This document shows, one piece after another, positions 10,931 to 22,200 of a DNA stretch of 64,000 nt. Numbering within the stretch: the first letter of the stretch is position 1; every line of letters begins with the position of its first letter. The position numbers and the translations under genes were made by a program. The notes beneath the pieces were generated by a model that saw nothing but the letters and a program-made list of their open reading frames with translations, made no database searches and had not been told where the DNA came from. The DNA comes from Crossaster papposus (Eukaryota; Echinodermata; Asteroidea; Velatida; Solasteridae), in contig JBAIAA010000258.1 of NCBI GenBank assembly GCA_037893245.1, forward strand, positions 868,001 to 932,000, read 5' to 3'.

Positions 10931-11068
10931 TTCCCGGGAGAAATATAATGGTTGTCTCTCAGTAACAATTTCACAGTGGTACTTCTGATCAACTTCCCTC
11001 TTACAATGGTTAAACAAATCAACAAGGTGTTCAGGCACGTCCAGCTTGTTCGCTGCTTGCGACTCCAT
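10930..11068 (-). pseudogene. Gypsy pol fragment before RT
   Basis: The minus frame reads LDVPEHLVDLFNHCKREVDQ, resembling the linker between aspartic protease and reverse transcriptase in Gypsy pol (VPEHL.DL motif). The next residues lose homology at a poly-G run. Position and strand fit the 3250-14045 element. Confidence 0.55.
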
Positions 11069-11099
11069 ACCCTGTGTACTTTCAATCTCCGTCTCCCAA

Positions 11100-11930
11100 G
11101 CTTAATAGTTGAGTGAAAAGGAGGGGGTACCGAGCACCCTCGGAAATTAATGTATAACTAGTCAGAAAAAATGCGTTACAAAACAATTTGCTATGTTAAA
11201 CAATTCAAAAATGTCCCACGTATCATTTGTATGCAAATTAGTGCCGCCAATATCGACAAATCAATGTTCACTATATCTCAGCCAATACTGCAGTTAACTG
11301 AATAAAGAAGGTGGCTAGAACCATGTTTTGAGGGTCGAAGATCACAATAAAACTATTCCGGAAGTGACCCTATGCATCTGTGGCATAGTAGGCCTATGCT
11401 AATCAGGGCCGCTGTTATCAACTAATCATTTGTATACATATTTCGGCCAATATTGACATAATTGCACAGGACAAGTAAGGTGTCTGCACCCACGTTTTGT
11501 CAGGGTCAAGGATCATCAGAATACCATTCATGAAGTAACTACACGTGTTATTGGCGTGTGTAAACGTGTATATTATGTGCCGGCAATTAAATCTGATTTG
11601 TTATCTTGGCCAATAGTGTAGTTAAGTTGACAGATACGTTTGGAAAACAAATTGCCCTCAAAACCTAACTTTTTCCCATTCTTTTCCCCATTCCAGATAA
11701 CTAGTGGTGATAGTGTACATTAACCCCTTGAGAAAAAGGAAAACGTGCCCATAGCGCAGATCCTGCAGCAGCTCCAAAACACTCTCCACTGCATCCTTCA
11801 TGTACTATTCATACCTGATCATGGTAGTTTTACAACCCTCAGCGAAATGGTCCTGTAAGTTCAACTTTGGCAGCTTCACAAGATCTGAGACCGACGTCTC
11901 CGCCAATCACATGAGTCCCCATATCGTATG
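11100..11930. other. No gene recognised
   Basis: I see no domain or TIR pair here. It lies between Gypsy pieces and may be unrecognised insertion sequence. Confidence 0.4.
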
Positions 11931-11933
11931 CAA

Positions 11934-12321
11934 TTAGTCAGGTGCGATAGGGTCTGAAGTAGGGACCGGCACATAACCTTGGCCACCGAGCTTCCATCCA
12001 TAGTTCATGACATCCAATGATGGAGTTTGCAGCAGCAGCTGATCTATAGTCTGGAGATAAGCCCGGAGACAGTGTTGTGCTGCAGATTCTGTTGTCGGGG
12101 GCAGTTTCTCAGGTTTGATGCTCCCAGCAGCGAGCCCGCTTGCTGAAGATGTCAAATCTCAAGTCCACCAAGTCTTTGGATGGTTTCCCGCGGAACATGA
12201 GCTTGAATAGTTCACAGCCGGCTTTGATAATGTCATCTTTCTCGGCTCGGATGTCCAGAAACACGTCCATTGCCCTCTCCGCTTGTTTAGCAAAGTTGTT
12301 GGCTAAAATGCCCTCTCGCAA
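11934..12321 (-). pseudogene. Frameshifted fragment of a widespread invertebrate element-linked protein
   Basis: Two overlapping minus frames give KAGCELFKLMFRGKPSKDL with LRFDIFSKR (12321-12109), then LPPTTESAAQHCLRAYLQ and NYGWKLGGQGYVPV (12155-11934). The order resembles a conserved segment (KAGE..F...YNG, LR, LPPTS.AA..HSLR.Y.Q, WGWK) common in uncharacterised, apparently transposon-linked proteins of invertebrates. A frameshift lies near 12115-12150. It sits between Gypsy gag and pol but does not look like Gypsy; origin by insertion is likely. Confidence 0.5.
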
Positions 12322-12424
12322 GGCATTCCTTCCCTCCGTCTGCTATTTTTTTAATAAGCCAATGTAGTCAACTCTCTTATTGACTGACCCAGCTCTCTCG
12401 GCGTCTTCTTAGGGCCCTTTCTCT

Positions 12425-13373
12425 TCAACGTAGCTCCATCAGATGGTTTTCTGACAACTGGCCTGGTCCAAATCGCCGCTCCAGCCTGTCTTTCAACGCT
12501 TTGTACGTCATAGTTTGACTACCTTCCGGTCTGTTCAATAGCACCTTTACCGCTTTCCCCTGCAAATTCGCAGCAAAGAAGACTCTAGCCTGCTCATCTG
12601 TCCATCCATTAGCTAGTCTGCATGCCTCAAAATGCTGCAGGAAGTCTCTCAATACCGTTTTGCCATTGTACCGAATGGCCCTCAAATGCATCTCGACTTT
12701 CTAGGCGACTACTCTGTCCTCACCCAAAGCTCGTTTCTCTGGCTCTGATGCTCTCTTTGTTGTATTTAATGAGAAACTTCTCTCCGTTTGCCATCCTTTT
12801 GTTGCATCAGCACTATTATTGATTTCTTGATTGGATGGTTATACTGATGTCCAGGTCGTGACTGGTGCGTTGTTAGGAGCCACTAACGAAGACGATAGTG
12901 TAGGGTACCTGGTTCTGGGCTTTGGTGTTGGTCTGTACCTCGGCGTAGGTATTGACTATGTTTCTAGGCCGTTCAACGGATCTCTAGCAGTCTCAAAGTA
13001 CCCGAAGCTCGGTGGCGGCACATCCTCCTGTCGACTTTCGAGCTGTACCCTTCTAGTCTCCATTTCGTATAATTGTTCATGTAGTTGACATGAAGTCTCG
13101 ACCTATAGGTGTTGTTTTTCTTCAGTTTACTGGGAAGTTTCACCCTTGTTCCCGGCCATAAGCAATTCCTCTAGCAGCACCTGTCGATGTCCAGGTTGAC
13201 CTGCTTCCTGTATATCCATAAAGCCTATCTGGGTGACTTGTTCCTAGGTAGGTGACGACTGTTTTCTCGCAGTTTGTGATGGGTTCTAAGTTGTTTAATT
13301 CTGGCGCCATTCCCACTTCTGACACCCATTTGTGGCGTTCTCCTCCCCTCGAATCAACCTCGTCGTCGTCCAC
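12425..13373 (-). pseudogene. Gypsy gag, decayed
   Basis: Bases 12691-12425 encode YNGKTVLRDFLQHFEACRLAN, WTDEQARVFFAANLQGKAV and ALKDRLERRFG, the retrotransposon gag domain. Upstream on the same strand (13373 to about 12700) is a proline-rich, poorly conserved stretch with stops (TPRYRPTPKPRTRYP near 12940), consistent with a gag N-terminus. A stop between the two parts shows decay. No zinc knuckle was seen. Confidence 0.75.
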
Positions 13374-13379
13374 CTATTC

Positions 13380-14045
13380 CTGCGGGTAAGTAAGGAAGAG
13401 AACGGACCCGGAGTGTGACCTCAGCAGTCCTACGATCAGTCTGATAAGAATACGGGAGGAGCAAACTCGTTACGGGGCAGTCTACCACCTGAAACACAGG
13501 CAACTCACTCTCGTTCTTATTCTCACACTACACAAACGCATACAGGGGCACTCGGGCAAAATCAAGTACTATGGGTATCACTTATTTATTAGTTAACGTA
13601 ATGACATAATAAGGTGTGTCCTAAACAGGTGCAACTCGGTTTAGCTACAGCTATGAGTTCCGATTTGAGCTTTTCCTAATCTTTGAATGATAACCCAAGG
13701 CAAGTATAACTGCTCCCGAGGTTTCCAGTCGGGTTTTCCAACTCACTGGGACCAACGTCCAGGGTTCCTTTTACATCAGACCAGACTGACTAGACTCCAG
13801 GTAGGAACTTTGTGCGAGCGTACGCGTCAACAGCTCAAGGGAGAGATCGCACGATCAGAGCGCACCGAGGGAAGTGAGCGAATTCCTCGCGACACGCGCT
13901 TATACCCGCACCGGGTACCAATCAGTCACGCAATTCGCGCTCTGTACAAAACTACAACGGACAGCAGTTGGGCGTACCAACTTACTAAACTATGGCGAGC
14001 CTAGCGCGCCAACAATAACTGTTCCGTTAAAATGCTATACTCGTA
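13380..14045 (-). repeat. 5' LTR-like repeat and leader of the Gypsy element
   Basis: Bases 13826-14040 repeat 3256-3480 in direct orientation. The rest (13380-13825) is probably LTR remainder or leader, but no boundaries were fixed. The minus-strand start near 14040 (GGAACAGTTATTGTTGGCGC) matches the other copy. Confidence 0.6.
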
Positions 14046-14120
14046 CCTCTCGTCCGTAAAATTAAAAGTTTGTTGCATTTAGATCAAAAACCACCCCAAG
14101 TCCAAATTGAATAATTTAAA

Positions 14121-14390
14121 ATGGCAAAACAACAGAATTATACAGAGTTAACAAATTCTACTCGAAATACGAATACGCCTGTTGAGGTCTCGTCGAACAT
14201 ACTACCTTCGAAAAAAGCGTTATTGCGCGGAGTGGGTTGGCGTATGTATTCACCGCCGATCGCGGTCGTAAGACAAAAGAATTGGGTACGTCCACGATTG
14301 ACAAAACGTCTACGATTCCGAATCGTGTACAAATCCTATGGAGGTCATCCGAAAACGTTAGAGTATAAACAAAAGAAGGGAAGACGGTAG
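14121..14390 (+). CDS. Hypothetical 89-residue basic frame
   Basis: ATG to TAG, rich in Lys/Arg toward the end (RPRLTKRLRFRIVYKSYGG). I do not recognise it and both strands are open here, so it could be chance in a repeat-rich region. Confidence 0.15.
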   Translation: MAKQQNYTELTNSTRNTNTPVEVSSNILPSKKALLRGVGWRMYSPPIAVVRQKNWVRPRLTKRLRFRIVYKSYGGHPKTLEYKQKKGRR

Positions 14391-14610
14391 GACAATGCCC
14401 CGTCCACGATTGGCGGTGTTTACCAACCTTAATGTTCGCGCAATTGGCATCGTGAAATTGTCAAGTTTGCTACTAGTCTTGCACCAAAAATGGGTTTTTC
14501 ATTTTGTTCCCAGGGCGCCCTGCGCGCGCCGTCCTTCTACTCAGTTTTATTATCAATGTGTTAAAAAACAGGCTTATTGAGGGCGCCCCCGATTGTACGC
14601 GCGATCTGTT

Positions 14611-14945
14611 CAAACCACTGACCTCTACACCTGGACGGACCATTGTCCATATTCTGCTGTGCTAACGCTTAAAGTCGGCGCGAACTGGAAGTGCAACATG
14701 GCGGACCCAAGACGTCGCTTCTGTAAGCCAATTAATGTCTAGGTGTAGAGGTCAGTGGATTTACTCTATACATTTTTTATTTATAAACATTACGTCATAC
14801 GTAGCGTACCCACTGAAATCTACACCTGGACATTTCATTGGCTCAAAGAGTGACGTCGTGGGTCCGCCATGTTGCACTTCCAGTTCGAGCCGACTTCAAG
14901 TTTGAAACAATGATGATCTGTCCATGTGTAGAGGTCAGTGGTTTA
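14611..14945. mobile_element. Palindromic MITE with CCACTGACCTCTACAC TIRs
   Basis: Bases 14611-14636 (CAAACCACTGACCTCTACAC) are inverted at 14920-14945. The halves are broadly inverted copies: AACTGGAAGTGCAACATGGC (14681) pairs with GCCATGTTGCACTTCCAGTT (14867). A short spacer lies near 14760-14805. It has no coding content. Confidence 0.8.
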
Positions 14946-15104
14946 AACCCAGTCTTGTCGCAAACTATACCCAGCACGATATGGGGCAGAGGGGTACCCC
15001 CCTCTTATCCCTATACCCTATACACACTCAACACTATTGTTACCTAACACATCCCCCCTTGAAACCTAAAAAGAATTCCTGAGATTCCGGAAGCACAATG
15101 GTCA

Positions 15105-15165
15105 ACACAAAAGAGGGTGGGGTGGGGGGGGGGGGGGGGGGGGTGGGGGGGGGGGTGGTTTCTGC
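15105..15165. repeat. Poly-G tract
   Basis: A nearly unbroken G run with three T interruptions at about 15119-15158. Confidence 0.9.
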
Positions 15166-15380
15166 CACATATCGTGCTGCATATGTCGCAAACACCCGTG
15201 AAATTCCGAGGACATTCCAAGCATAGCTCAAATTAAATAGCTACTTGTATTGCATGCGCTGTGACATGTGACATTGTACATGTATAATGCGAAGTTGCAC
15301 TATGACCTGGAATCGGGTAGCCCAATTGGCTGGGCTACAATGAAAACGCGTTTCGATGATATTCATCGGAAAGAGTACTG

Positions 15381-15783
15381 GACGTTTTCGTGTTTTTCTT
15401 GTGTGGAACGAGTTTCGAGAGTCACAAATTAAAGTGACTCCCCGAAACTTGAGGTATTTGGATCTAATTCCTTCCTTTGTGGGTGTAGTCATGGTTCTAT
15501 GGCAGCTGGAAAGTGTTCACCTTTTGCGGACGTGTAAGAAACCACATTTTGTGCATTGGTGCCGTGTGCAATTTATGGAAAACACAGCGTGTATCGTACA
15601 TTGAATGAAAACGACATGCCACAGCGCATGCGAGAAGCTATTTGAGCTATGCTTGGAATGTCGAGCTTTGCGACAAGACTGTGTTTTGAACAGATTACGT
15701 GTACAATCGAGGGGCGCCCTCAATATGTATTGATATTTTAACTGCCCCAGATTAAATGGAAAAACCAAGTCTTGGAGCAAGAA
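15381..15783 (+). repeat. Direct repeat copy 1 of a 400-bp sequence
   Basis: This matches 23577-24392 in the same orientation after two insertions are removed from the latter. Shared words include CGAGTTTCGAGAGTCACAAA, GTGTAGTCATGGTT-like, GTGCCGTGTGCAATTTATGG and AGCTATTTGAGCTATGCTT. Unknown repeat family. Confidence 0.75.
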
Positions 15784-16093
15784 TAGTTTGCTACGGTTTC
15801 GCGCAAGTCGGATTGGTCCGCTTTTAAAGTGCTAGCACCGCAGTTCGGTACTCCTTGCGCGGAGGTTAAGAATCAACGTGTTTGCGCTTGGTTTTTATTT
15901 TAGTAGTAGGTGCAATGCTTGCCGAGGTTTGTTGCGTGAGACCAGACACGTCTCTGTCTATAGCTGCTGCATGAATGAGCATTCGCTTTCTTATTAATCT
16001 ACATGAGTGTTGACCTAGTCTTCCATGTGATAAATGTAGTGTGCATGGCCACGAGCCGCGGCCCGGAGGCGACGTGTGGTAACAATACCCGAA

Positions 16094-16765
16094 AGTATCT
16101 GCACTGCCGGTGTGGACGGTAATTCTGTCCCCCGGTAAAATTGTCCGGGGGGACAGAATTACCTAGGTAAAAGTGTCCCTCTGGAGACGTTAATTCTGTC
16201 CCCCTCCAGTTTATTCTGTCTCCTCTCTGGGTAATTGTGTCCCCCAATGTCCCACACATAAGTGGTTATTTTGATGTTATTTCAATGAAAAGCCCACATG
16301 GTATTTATTATTTGGACTTCTCTTCCCTTCATCGATTTATCAAAATAAAAAAAATAAAAAAATAACTTTATTAATTAAATCAACCGATCTACGTTTCTGC
16401 GCGAAAGAGAAAATGGCAGTAATCAGTATTTTTAGACTTCTTGCACGCGTACAAATTCTATATACCCAGCACGATTGCGGCAGCACTTTTGACCGCCTGT
16501 AATTTGTAGGACTATACACATCCTACAGTCTGCCACAAATGATGCACCATGGAGGGGTGAACCTGTAATACACGGGTTGTTGCGTCTAGTGGGTGCTAGA
16601 CTTGTGACGTTGCACGGGACAAATTTACCAGGGGACACGTTAAACGTTGGACAGGGAGACAGAATTACCTGGAGGGGACAGAAATACCTAGGTAAATGTG
16701 TCCCCCCAGACAGATTTACCGGGTCACGGCCTGGGGACAGAATTACTTTTCACACCGGCGATACT
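16094..16765. mobile_element. TIR element with repeated GGGGACAGAATTACC motif
   Basis: Outer inverted sequences are AGTATC plus CCGGTGTG (16094-16114) and CACACCGG plus CGATACT (16751-16765). Inside, TAATTCTGTCCCC occurs several times at 16119-16235 and its complement GGGGACAGAATTA several times at 16640-16745; a short inverted pair closes a hairpin at 16119-16167. The middle (16260-16590) is AT-rich without the motif. Non-autonomous DNA transposon is the simplest reading. Confidence 0.7.
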
Positions 16766-16989
16766 GTCTTAACTTGTAGAAATCAAACTATATGATTTGC
16801 TGTGCTTATCAGCATACATGCATATTCTAAATCTGTTCTTCTTATTCTAAATGTATCAAGGCTAAACCAAGTAAAAACAACAACATTCCTGCACTATAAT
16901 GTTAAATGGCAACAAGTACAGTGCTACATTATGCATTATGCTACCGCCATCACAATGTAGGCAGATCTGTTATATATCTTATCTATAAG

Positions 16990-17900
16990 CTATGCAGGCC
17001 CGTGCGCAGGGGGGGGGGGGGATTTTAATGTAGAAATAACGGTACTGGCCAGGAAATTGTTGGTTCCATTTTTGCTCTCATCAGTACAAATCCCCCCCCC
17101 CATAATACGGGCCGAACATATTCGCAATTCGTAAACTTGGATGCTTTTTTATAAACTTGGATGCTTTTTTAATTCGGATGCTTTTCTAGTTTAAATGCTT
17201 TTTGTAAACTCGGAACGATGCTTTTTGCAAACCGAACATATTCGCAAATCGGACGCTTTCCCAATCCGGCACTAGGGTGGCCCTGGAAGAACATCACACA
17301 TCGCAGATTCTGCGCGAATTTGAACGATGACAAACATGTTATCGCATATATCTAAGCATATATCTGAGATGTGGAAGATTTTATTGCAGATTTCTGCACA
17401 GATTTATATGATGGCGAATATTTCCTGCGCAGATTTTTGAGAAGTAGCATATTTTTATTTTAGATTTCAAGTTCTGCGCAGATTTCTCAGTACGCAAAAT
17501 TGTGAGAGGTCACACGGATGGGCACCTACATGTACATTTTCATTGAACATTTCTGCGCAGCTATATGTCGTACTCTCGTACAGCAGATTTCTATGCAGAT
17601 TTATGTGCACATTTCTGCGATGTCAGCACATAAAGTTAAATTTGTATCGCACGATCATGTTTTTAACATGCAATGGAGCATGCTACGACCACGTACTTTA
17701 ATACAATTTTATTTTTTTTAAACTTTAATATGACCCTATAAGTTACGCTAAAAATGTTTTATATTTTAAAAACTAAAAACGCGTCGTAGTCTAGTATACG
17801 AAGGGAATGAGATGCGACCGAACGTTGATGGCACCCCCTGACCCCTCTCCCCCCCCCCCCCCCCCCCCCCGTCCCCCGGCTCATCGTGCTGACATCGCAG
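16990..17900 (+). repeat. CTGCGCAG repeat cassette, copy A
   Basis: The order is a G run, a C run (17090-17101), an array of AACTCGGATGCTTTTTGTAA-like 15-20-mers (17125-17260), CCGGCACTAGGGTGGCCCTG, then a TTCTGCGCAGATTT-rich block (17300-17620) and an AT-rich end with a C run (17848-17870). Copies B and C share the same order. Confidence 0.75.
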
Positions 17901-18214
17901 AAATGTGCACAATTATGAAGCAGAATCAGTGTCAAAAAGATCGGACGTGTTTTTACAACTCGGATGCTTTCCTAATTCGGATGAATTCGTAATTCGGATG
18001 TTTTTTGTAAACTCGGATGCTTTTTGTAAACTCGACGCTTTTCTAATTCGGATGAATTCGTAATTCGGATGCTTTTTGTAAACTCTGATGCTTTTTGCAA
18101 ACTGAACATATTCGCAAATCGGATGCTTTCCAAATCTGGCACTACGGTGGCCCTGAAAGGACATCACACATCGCAGATTCTGCGATATCGCGCATTCTGC
18201 GCGAATTTAAACGA
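17901..18214 (+). repeat. CTGCGCAG repeat cassette, copy B, left part
   Basis: A second GGATGCTTTT array (17925-18130) and CCGGCACTA-type block, ending GCGAATTTAAACGA where element 18215-21069 is inserted. The cassette resumes at 21070 with CGACAAACATGTTATCGC, as in copy A at 17325-17345. Confidence 0.75.
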
Positions 18215-21069
18215 TAGGCCGTGTTACGTCCCCGTTTTTCGTGTTGCCTGGTGGTACCTGACGGGGAACAGAATGAAAATTCCCTTACACATAAATTGAA
18301 CCACTGCGAATTCAAAAATCCACCTTGTCGGAGCAAGGGAATGGAACAAAGGGGTGAAATTAGGCCTCGAAAGACCCGTTTTTGGTCCTTGAATCGATGA
18401 CGTCGCAACAGGCACAGTATGGACAGCCATATTGACAAAAAGAAAAGAAAAGTGATAATGAATTTATTTAGGCTAATAATAGTAGCCCCCACCCCCACTT
18501 ACATTTCACAAATTGATATACATTTCGAAATCATTTTTGTGAAAAGGATGCGCATCTTAAAAATAAATTTAAACTATACAAAGTTATGTCCCCCATCCCA
18601 TTATTTACGATCGATTTCTAAAAGATGCGGCTATCCATACAAAAGTGTGTCGATAGGTGGCGCACTATATGTAAACAAATGCATGCGCCATGCGTGAGTC
18701 AAATTTTCTCGTCAACATCATATAAGCTTCTGCCGATTGCACACCTTCAGAAACCGCATTTTTGTGTGTGAAGAAGTAACTTAGTACCTGGAGAGTTAAG
18801 ACAAAAGACTGACAAGTGTAAATAACAAGAAATTGTTGTATGAAAATCAATTCCACGACGCAACCAGCTCGGCGAAGGCGAATACAACCGATTTTGTACT
18901 TATGCCTGGTCGGAGTTGTGTCGTCGTGTGTCGCATTTTTTTCCACACGGGAGTTGCCACGGTCTGCAGCGAAAAGGACTTAATTGGAAAGTAGGAAAAA
19001 ACAAGGAATGGAGCTATATTATTATATTAAAAAATATATTTGTCGTATTTTAGGCAAGGCTTTTTTTATTTATTTTTATTTTGAAATCGGTTCCCGATTT
19101 TCCAAGGCGCCAAAAGAACACACGGCATCGTCAACAACACAAATGCATCAGCAAAGTGGTTCGCAATACTTCCCATAACCACAGAAGAATCCACCCAAAA
19201 CTGTTAACCACTAAATATGGAAATGCCATTTTATTGCAAAGTATGGGGGAAGGGTCAGACAGGGGATGTTTATACTCCTACTATTCTACTAGGGTGCCTT
19301 ATGTTATATAGTTCTAGCACTATCGTAATATTTTTTTGCCATTGGTGATTTGTATTGATTTTTCTAGGCAACAACGTAGTAGCTATCTGATTCCCTGAAA
19401 ATAGCAATACTCTAGACCTTTCACTCTTGGAACATGGCTAGTATCAACCAGTATGGTTCCAAGATCGATATCCAAATATTATTGTCAATGTGTCGGCCTG
19501 GGTATGTCTGGGAATCAGCTCGTCAACTGCCGTAGGCCCTAACGATAGCCACTGCGTTTTACAGGCAAGTTAAATTGCACTCCGAAATTCTCTTCTGATT
19601 AAAATATCTTTCTTGAATGAACAAATTACAGTTTTTGTTTTTATTTATTTTTTACAGCATATCTTCTGGATCATTGGATGAACATTTCAATCTGGAATTA
19701 GAGTAGCTCTTCAGTGCAGTACTTGACTGTACCGACAGCACCAATTTCATTTACCGGATGATGACACAGGAATAGACCCCATCTGAACAATTATATGTAG
19801 CTGTAAATAAACTGAATGTTATTTTGTGCGAGTCATACATGTGATGTTTTGTATAAGCTGTGGTATTGGTCAGTTTACTCCAACTGCAACATTATGATAG
19901 AATTGTTTACTTGAGGATAAAAGCATGAATTTTGGCACACATTCAGAGTGTGTTATAAGAAAAAATATTTGGCTCTACGCTCTCGGGCCATCGTAGATTT
20001 GACCTTAGGAAAAATATAGGTAGAATAACATGCAATGGTAGCCATTTAGAAATTTTTGAAAATGCCTGTTATTTTTGTTTCAAGGGGCAAATGTAGAATG
20101 GCCCTATACATTTATATTCTAAAGACATAATATTTTGATTGTGTGACAAATTCCATGCTTTTATCATTTTTACCATGTTTGTTTCACCAATCTGCCTGAC
20201 TTAACAGCAAGACTCCAATTTATGTATGCCAGTAGGCAGTATAGTATAGTCCTGAATTGTTTTGGCATGTTGTATATTATTGCTACTACCGACCACCTGT
20301 AGGAAGTACAATTGCCAATAAAGTATCCCATGTATAGCATAATATCAACCGAAAATTGTTTTTGGAAAAATGTTTGGTAAACTGAAATATTAACCTACCC
20401 TCTTTTACAGGCTTCATATGAAAATCATGACCAACTATAGGGTTCAAAGAAGTGCCAATTAGACCAGACTATATTAAATGCAAAAATAAGTTACATGAAG
20501 TTTTTTGGAAAAGCCAACTGTCATTTTTACATTTAGGACAGATTTAGAACTCTGTTGGGCGCAATTCAGTCTTTCTGCGCGGCGCGAACTGCTGATCTGT
20601 ACGAACTGCTAATCTGCGCGAACCGTCCATCGCGTGCGCTGCTGTGATCATGGGGAGGTACAGGTAGGCCCGAATCGGATCGCGCTGCATTCGTTGTCAG
20701 TCGATCGTGCCTCAATTGGCCGATCGTGCCACTACCAGTCGATTGCCTTCTATTTAGCTCTTCCATTTAGTTCCAATGCACGAGTAATTTGGGGGTTGTT
20801 CTGCAAAAGAGAATTAAGTAAAAACTGAGAAATAGGCCGACGGTACTTGTGCAAATGCATTTTTGATAGCGCAGATTTAGAGACTGCGCCCAACATTCTG
20901 ATTTTGGACCCCAACAATTAAGTTATGTTCCATTTCCTGCATCCGACAACGTTGATTTTCGGATTCAGGACATCAATCTGAGTCGAATCCACAAAGTTGC
21001 TTTTGTTCCCAAACTGGTACCACGAATGTCATTTTCTGAGCATATTTTTGTGTCACGTAACACGGCCTA
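18215..21069. mobile_element. TIR element, 2.85 kb, inserted in cassette B
   Basis: The ends are TAGGCCGTGTTACGT and its exact inverse ACGTAACACGGCCTA. CGA borders both ends, and copy A (around 17332) shows the uninterrupted site. No open frame inside is recognisable as a transposase; frames of 60-118 residues at 18142-18498 and 18419-18946 look like chance. It carries its own nested MITE at 20543-20897. Confidence 0.7.
20543..20897. mobile_element. MITE with TGTTGGGCGCA ends
   Basis: Left end TGTTGGGCGCAATTCAGTCT near 20544, right end the inverse of TGTTGGGCGCAGTCTCTAAA near 20895. The interior has ATCGATCG-like short palindromes (20690-20745) and no coding frame. Confidence 0.55.
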
Positions 21070-21965
21070 CGACGACAAACATGTTATCGCATATATCTAA
21101 GGCCACAAGAATGAAAGTTATAGATTTGCGTCCACCGCCCGCATGCCTGAAAAGCTACCGCACATAAATGTTCATTATTTAACATTTTTTCATTATTTAA
21201 AAAAATATAAAAAAAAAAATAAAAAAAATATTTGATTACATAAATTCTGTTCAAAATCGCCCCTTATATTAATAATATTAACGGAAAGATGATCTATGAA
21301 CAGCTATGAACGCAGTATCATCATCTTGCCAATATCTCGCGGCGGCGTCGGGGTCATTGTTGAAATATTAGGGCTAAACAATAAAGAAGTTTATTGACAT
21401 TGCATATACTGATATTGATCGATGGCATGATCGAAATGTGAAATTTTACGATTCATCACTGATCAATGTTCGGCGGTGTTTTCAATCGCCTCCTCTGTAT
21501 TTATGTCATATAGAATCATGTGCGTGTTTGTGTAATTTACATAGTACATGGGACGGGTGCATATATGTATAAACTCGGGCTACACCACTGCTTGTATATG
21601 TAAAACAACAGTCATTAGGAAATAATGAATAATGAATAATGAAAAAAAGCCTCATGTGTTTTCAAAAAGGTCCGGACACAAATCTATAACTTTCATTCTC
21701 GTGGCCTAAGCATATATCTGAGATGTGGAAGATTTTATTGCAGATTTCTGCACAGATTTATGTGATGGCGAATATTTTTTGCGCAGATTTTTGTTGCAAA
21801 AGTTCTGCGCAGATTTCTCATTACGCAAATTTGAGCGATGTCGAACGAATGGGCACCAACATGTACATTTTCATTGCACATTTCTGCGCAGCTATGTCGC
21901 ACTCACGTACAGCAGATTTATATGCAGATTTATGTGCACATTTCTGCGATGTCAGCACGATGAGC
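21070..21965 (+). repeat. CTGCGCAG repeat cassette, copy B, right part
   Basis: Continuation of copy B after 18215-21069, itself split by the MITE 21101-21706. Bases 21707-21965 are the TTCTGCGCAGATTT-rich block. Long translated frames here (around 21723-22072) are repeated short peptides caused by the DNA motif, not a gene. Confidence 0.7.
21101..21706. mobile_element. MITE with 33-bp TIRs and TAA target duplication
   Basis: Ends GGCCACAAGAATGAAAGTTA and inverse TAACTTTCATTCTCGTGGCC. TAA sits at 21098-21100 and 21707-21709. Copies A (17351) and C (near 23190, inverted) show ATCTAAGCATATATCTGAG without it. The 3-bp TAA duplication suggests a PIF/Harbinger-type mover. Length 606 bp, no transposase. 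Confidence 0.85.
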
Positions 21966-21971
21966 CGGTAA

Positions 21972-22005
<34 letters not shown>

Positions 22006-22200
22006 GGGGCGCCATCAACGTTCGGTCGCATCTCATTCCATTACTAGACTACGGCGCGTTATTAGTTTTTAAAATATAAACCATTTTTATCGTAACTTAT
22101 AGGGTCATATTAAAGTTAAAAAAACAATAAAATTGTATTAAAGCATGCTCCATTGCATGTTAAAAACAATTGGGCAATTACATGTTTTCGTAGAACAATG
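21966..22200 (-). repeat. Inverted copy of 17640-17880, with a 31-base G run
   Basis: After GATGAGCCGGTAA and a G run (about 21971-22001), GCGCCATCAACGTTCGGTCG begins the reverse complement of the 17640-17835 end of copy A. The inversion starts at the homopolymer. Confidence 0.7.

Larger units (their letters stand above)
3250..14045 (-). mobile_element. Decayed Ty3/Gypsy LTR retrotransposon, multiply interrupted
   Basis: On the minus strand, pieces appear in the order of a Gypsy element: LTR-like repeat (14040-13826), gag (13373-12425), pol start (11068-10930), RT and RNase H (6190-5729), remaining RNase H (4652-4564), integrase C-terminal region (4551-4282) and a second LTR-like repeat (3480-3256). 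The two LTR-like repeats are in direct orientation and share more than 200 bp, including the tract around GTACCAATCAGTC. Stops and frameshifts occur throughout, so it is dead. The foldback element 6985-10411 and the TG...CA insertion 4657-5724 lie inside and therefore came later. Treating it as one element rests on order and orientation; two related copies side by side remain possible. Confidence 0.7.

Noticed and set aside
21723-22072. 115-residue and 82-residue open frames
   Set aside because: They translate a repeated TTTCTGCGCAG motif in two frames at once; the same DNA recurs as non-coding repeat.
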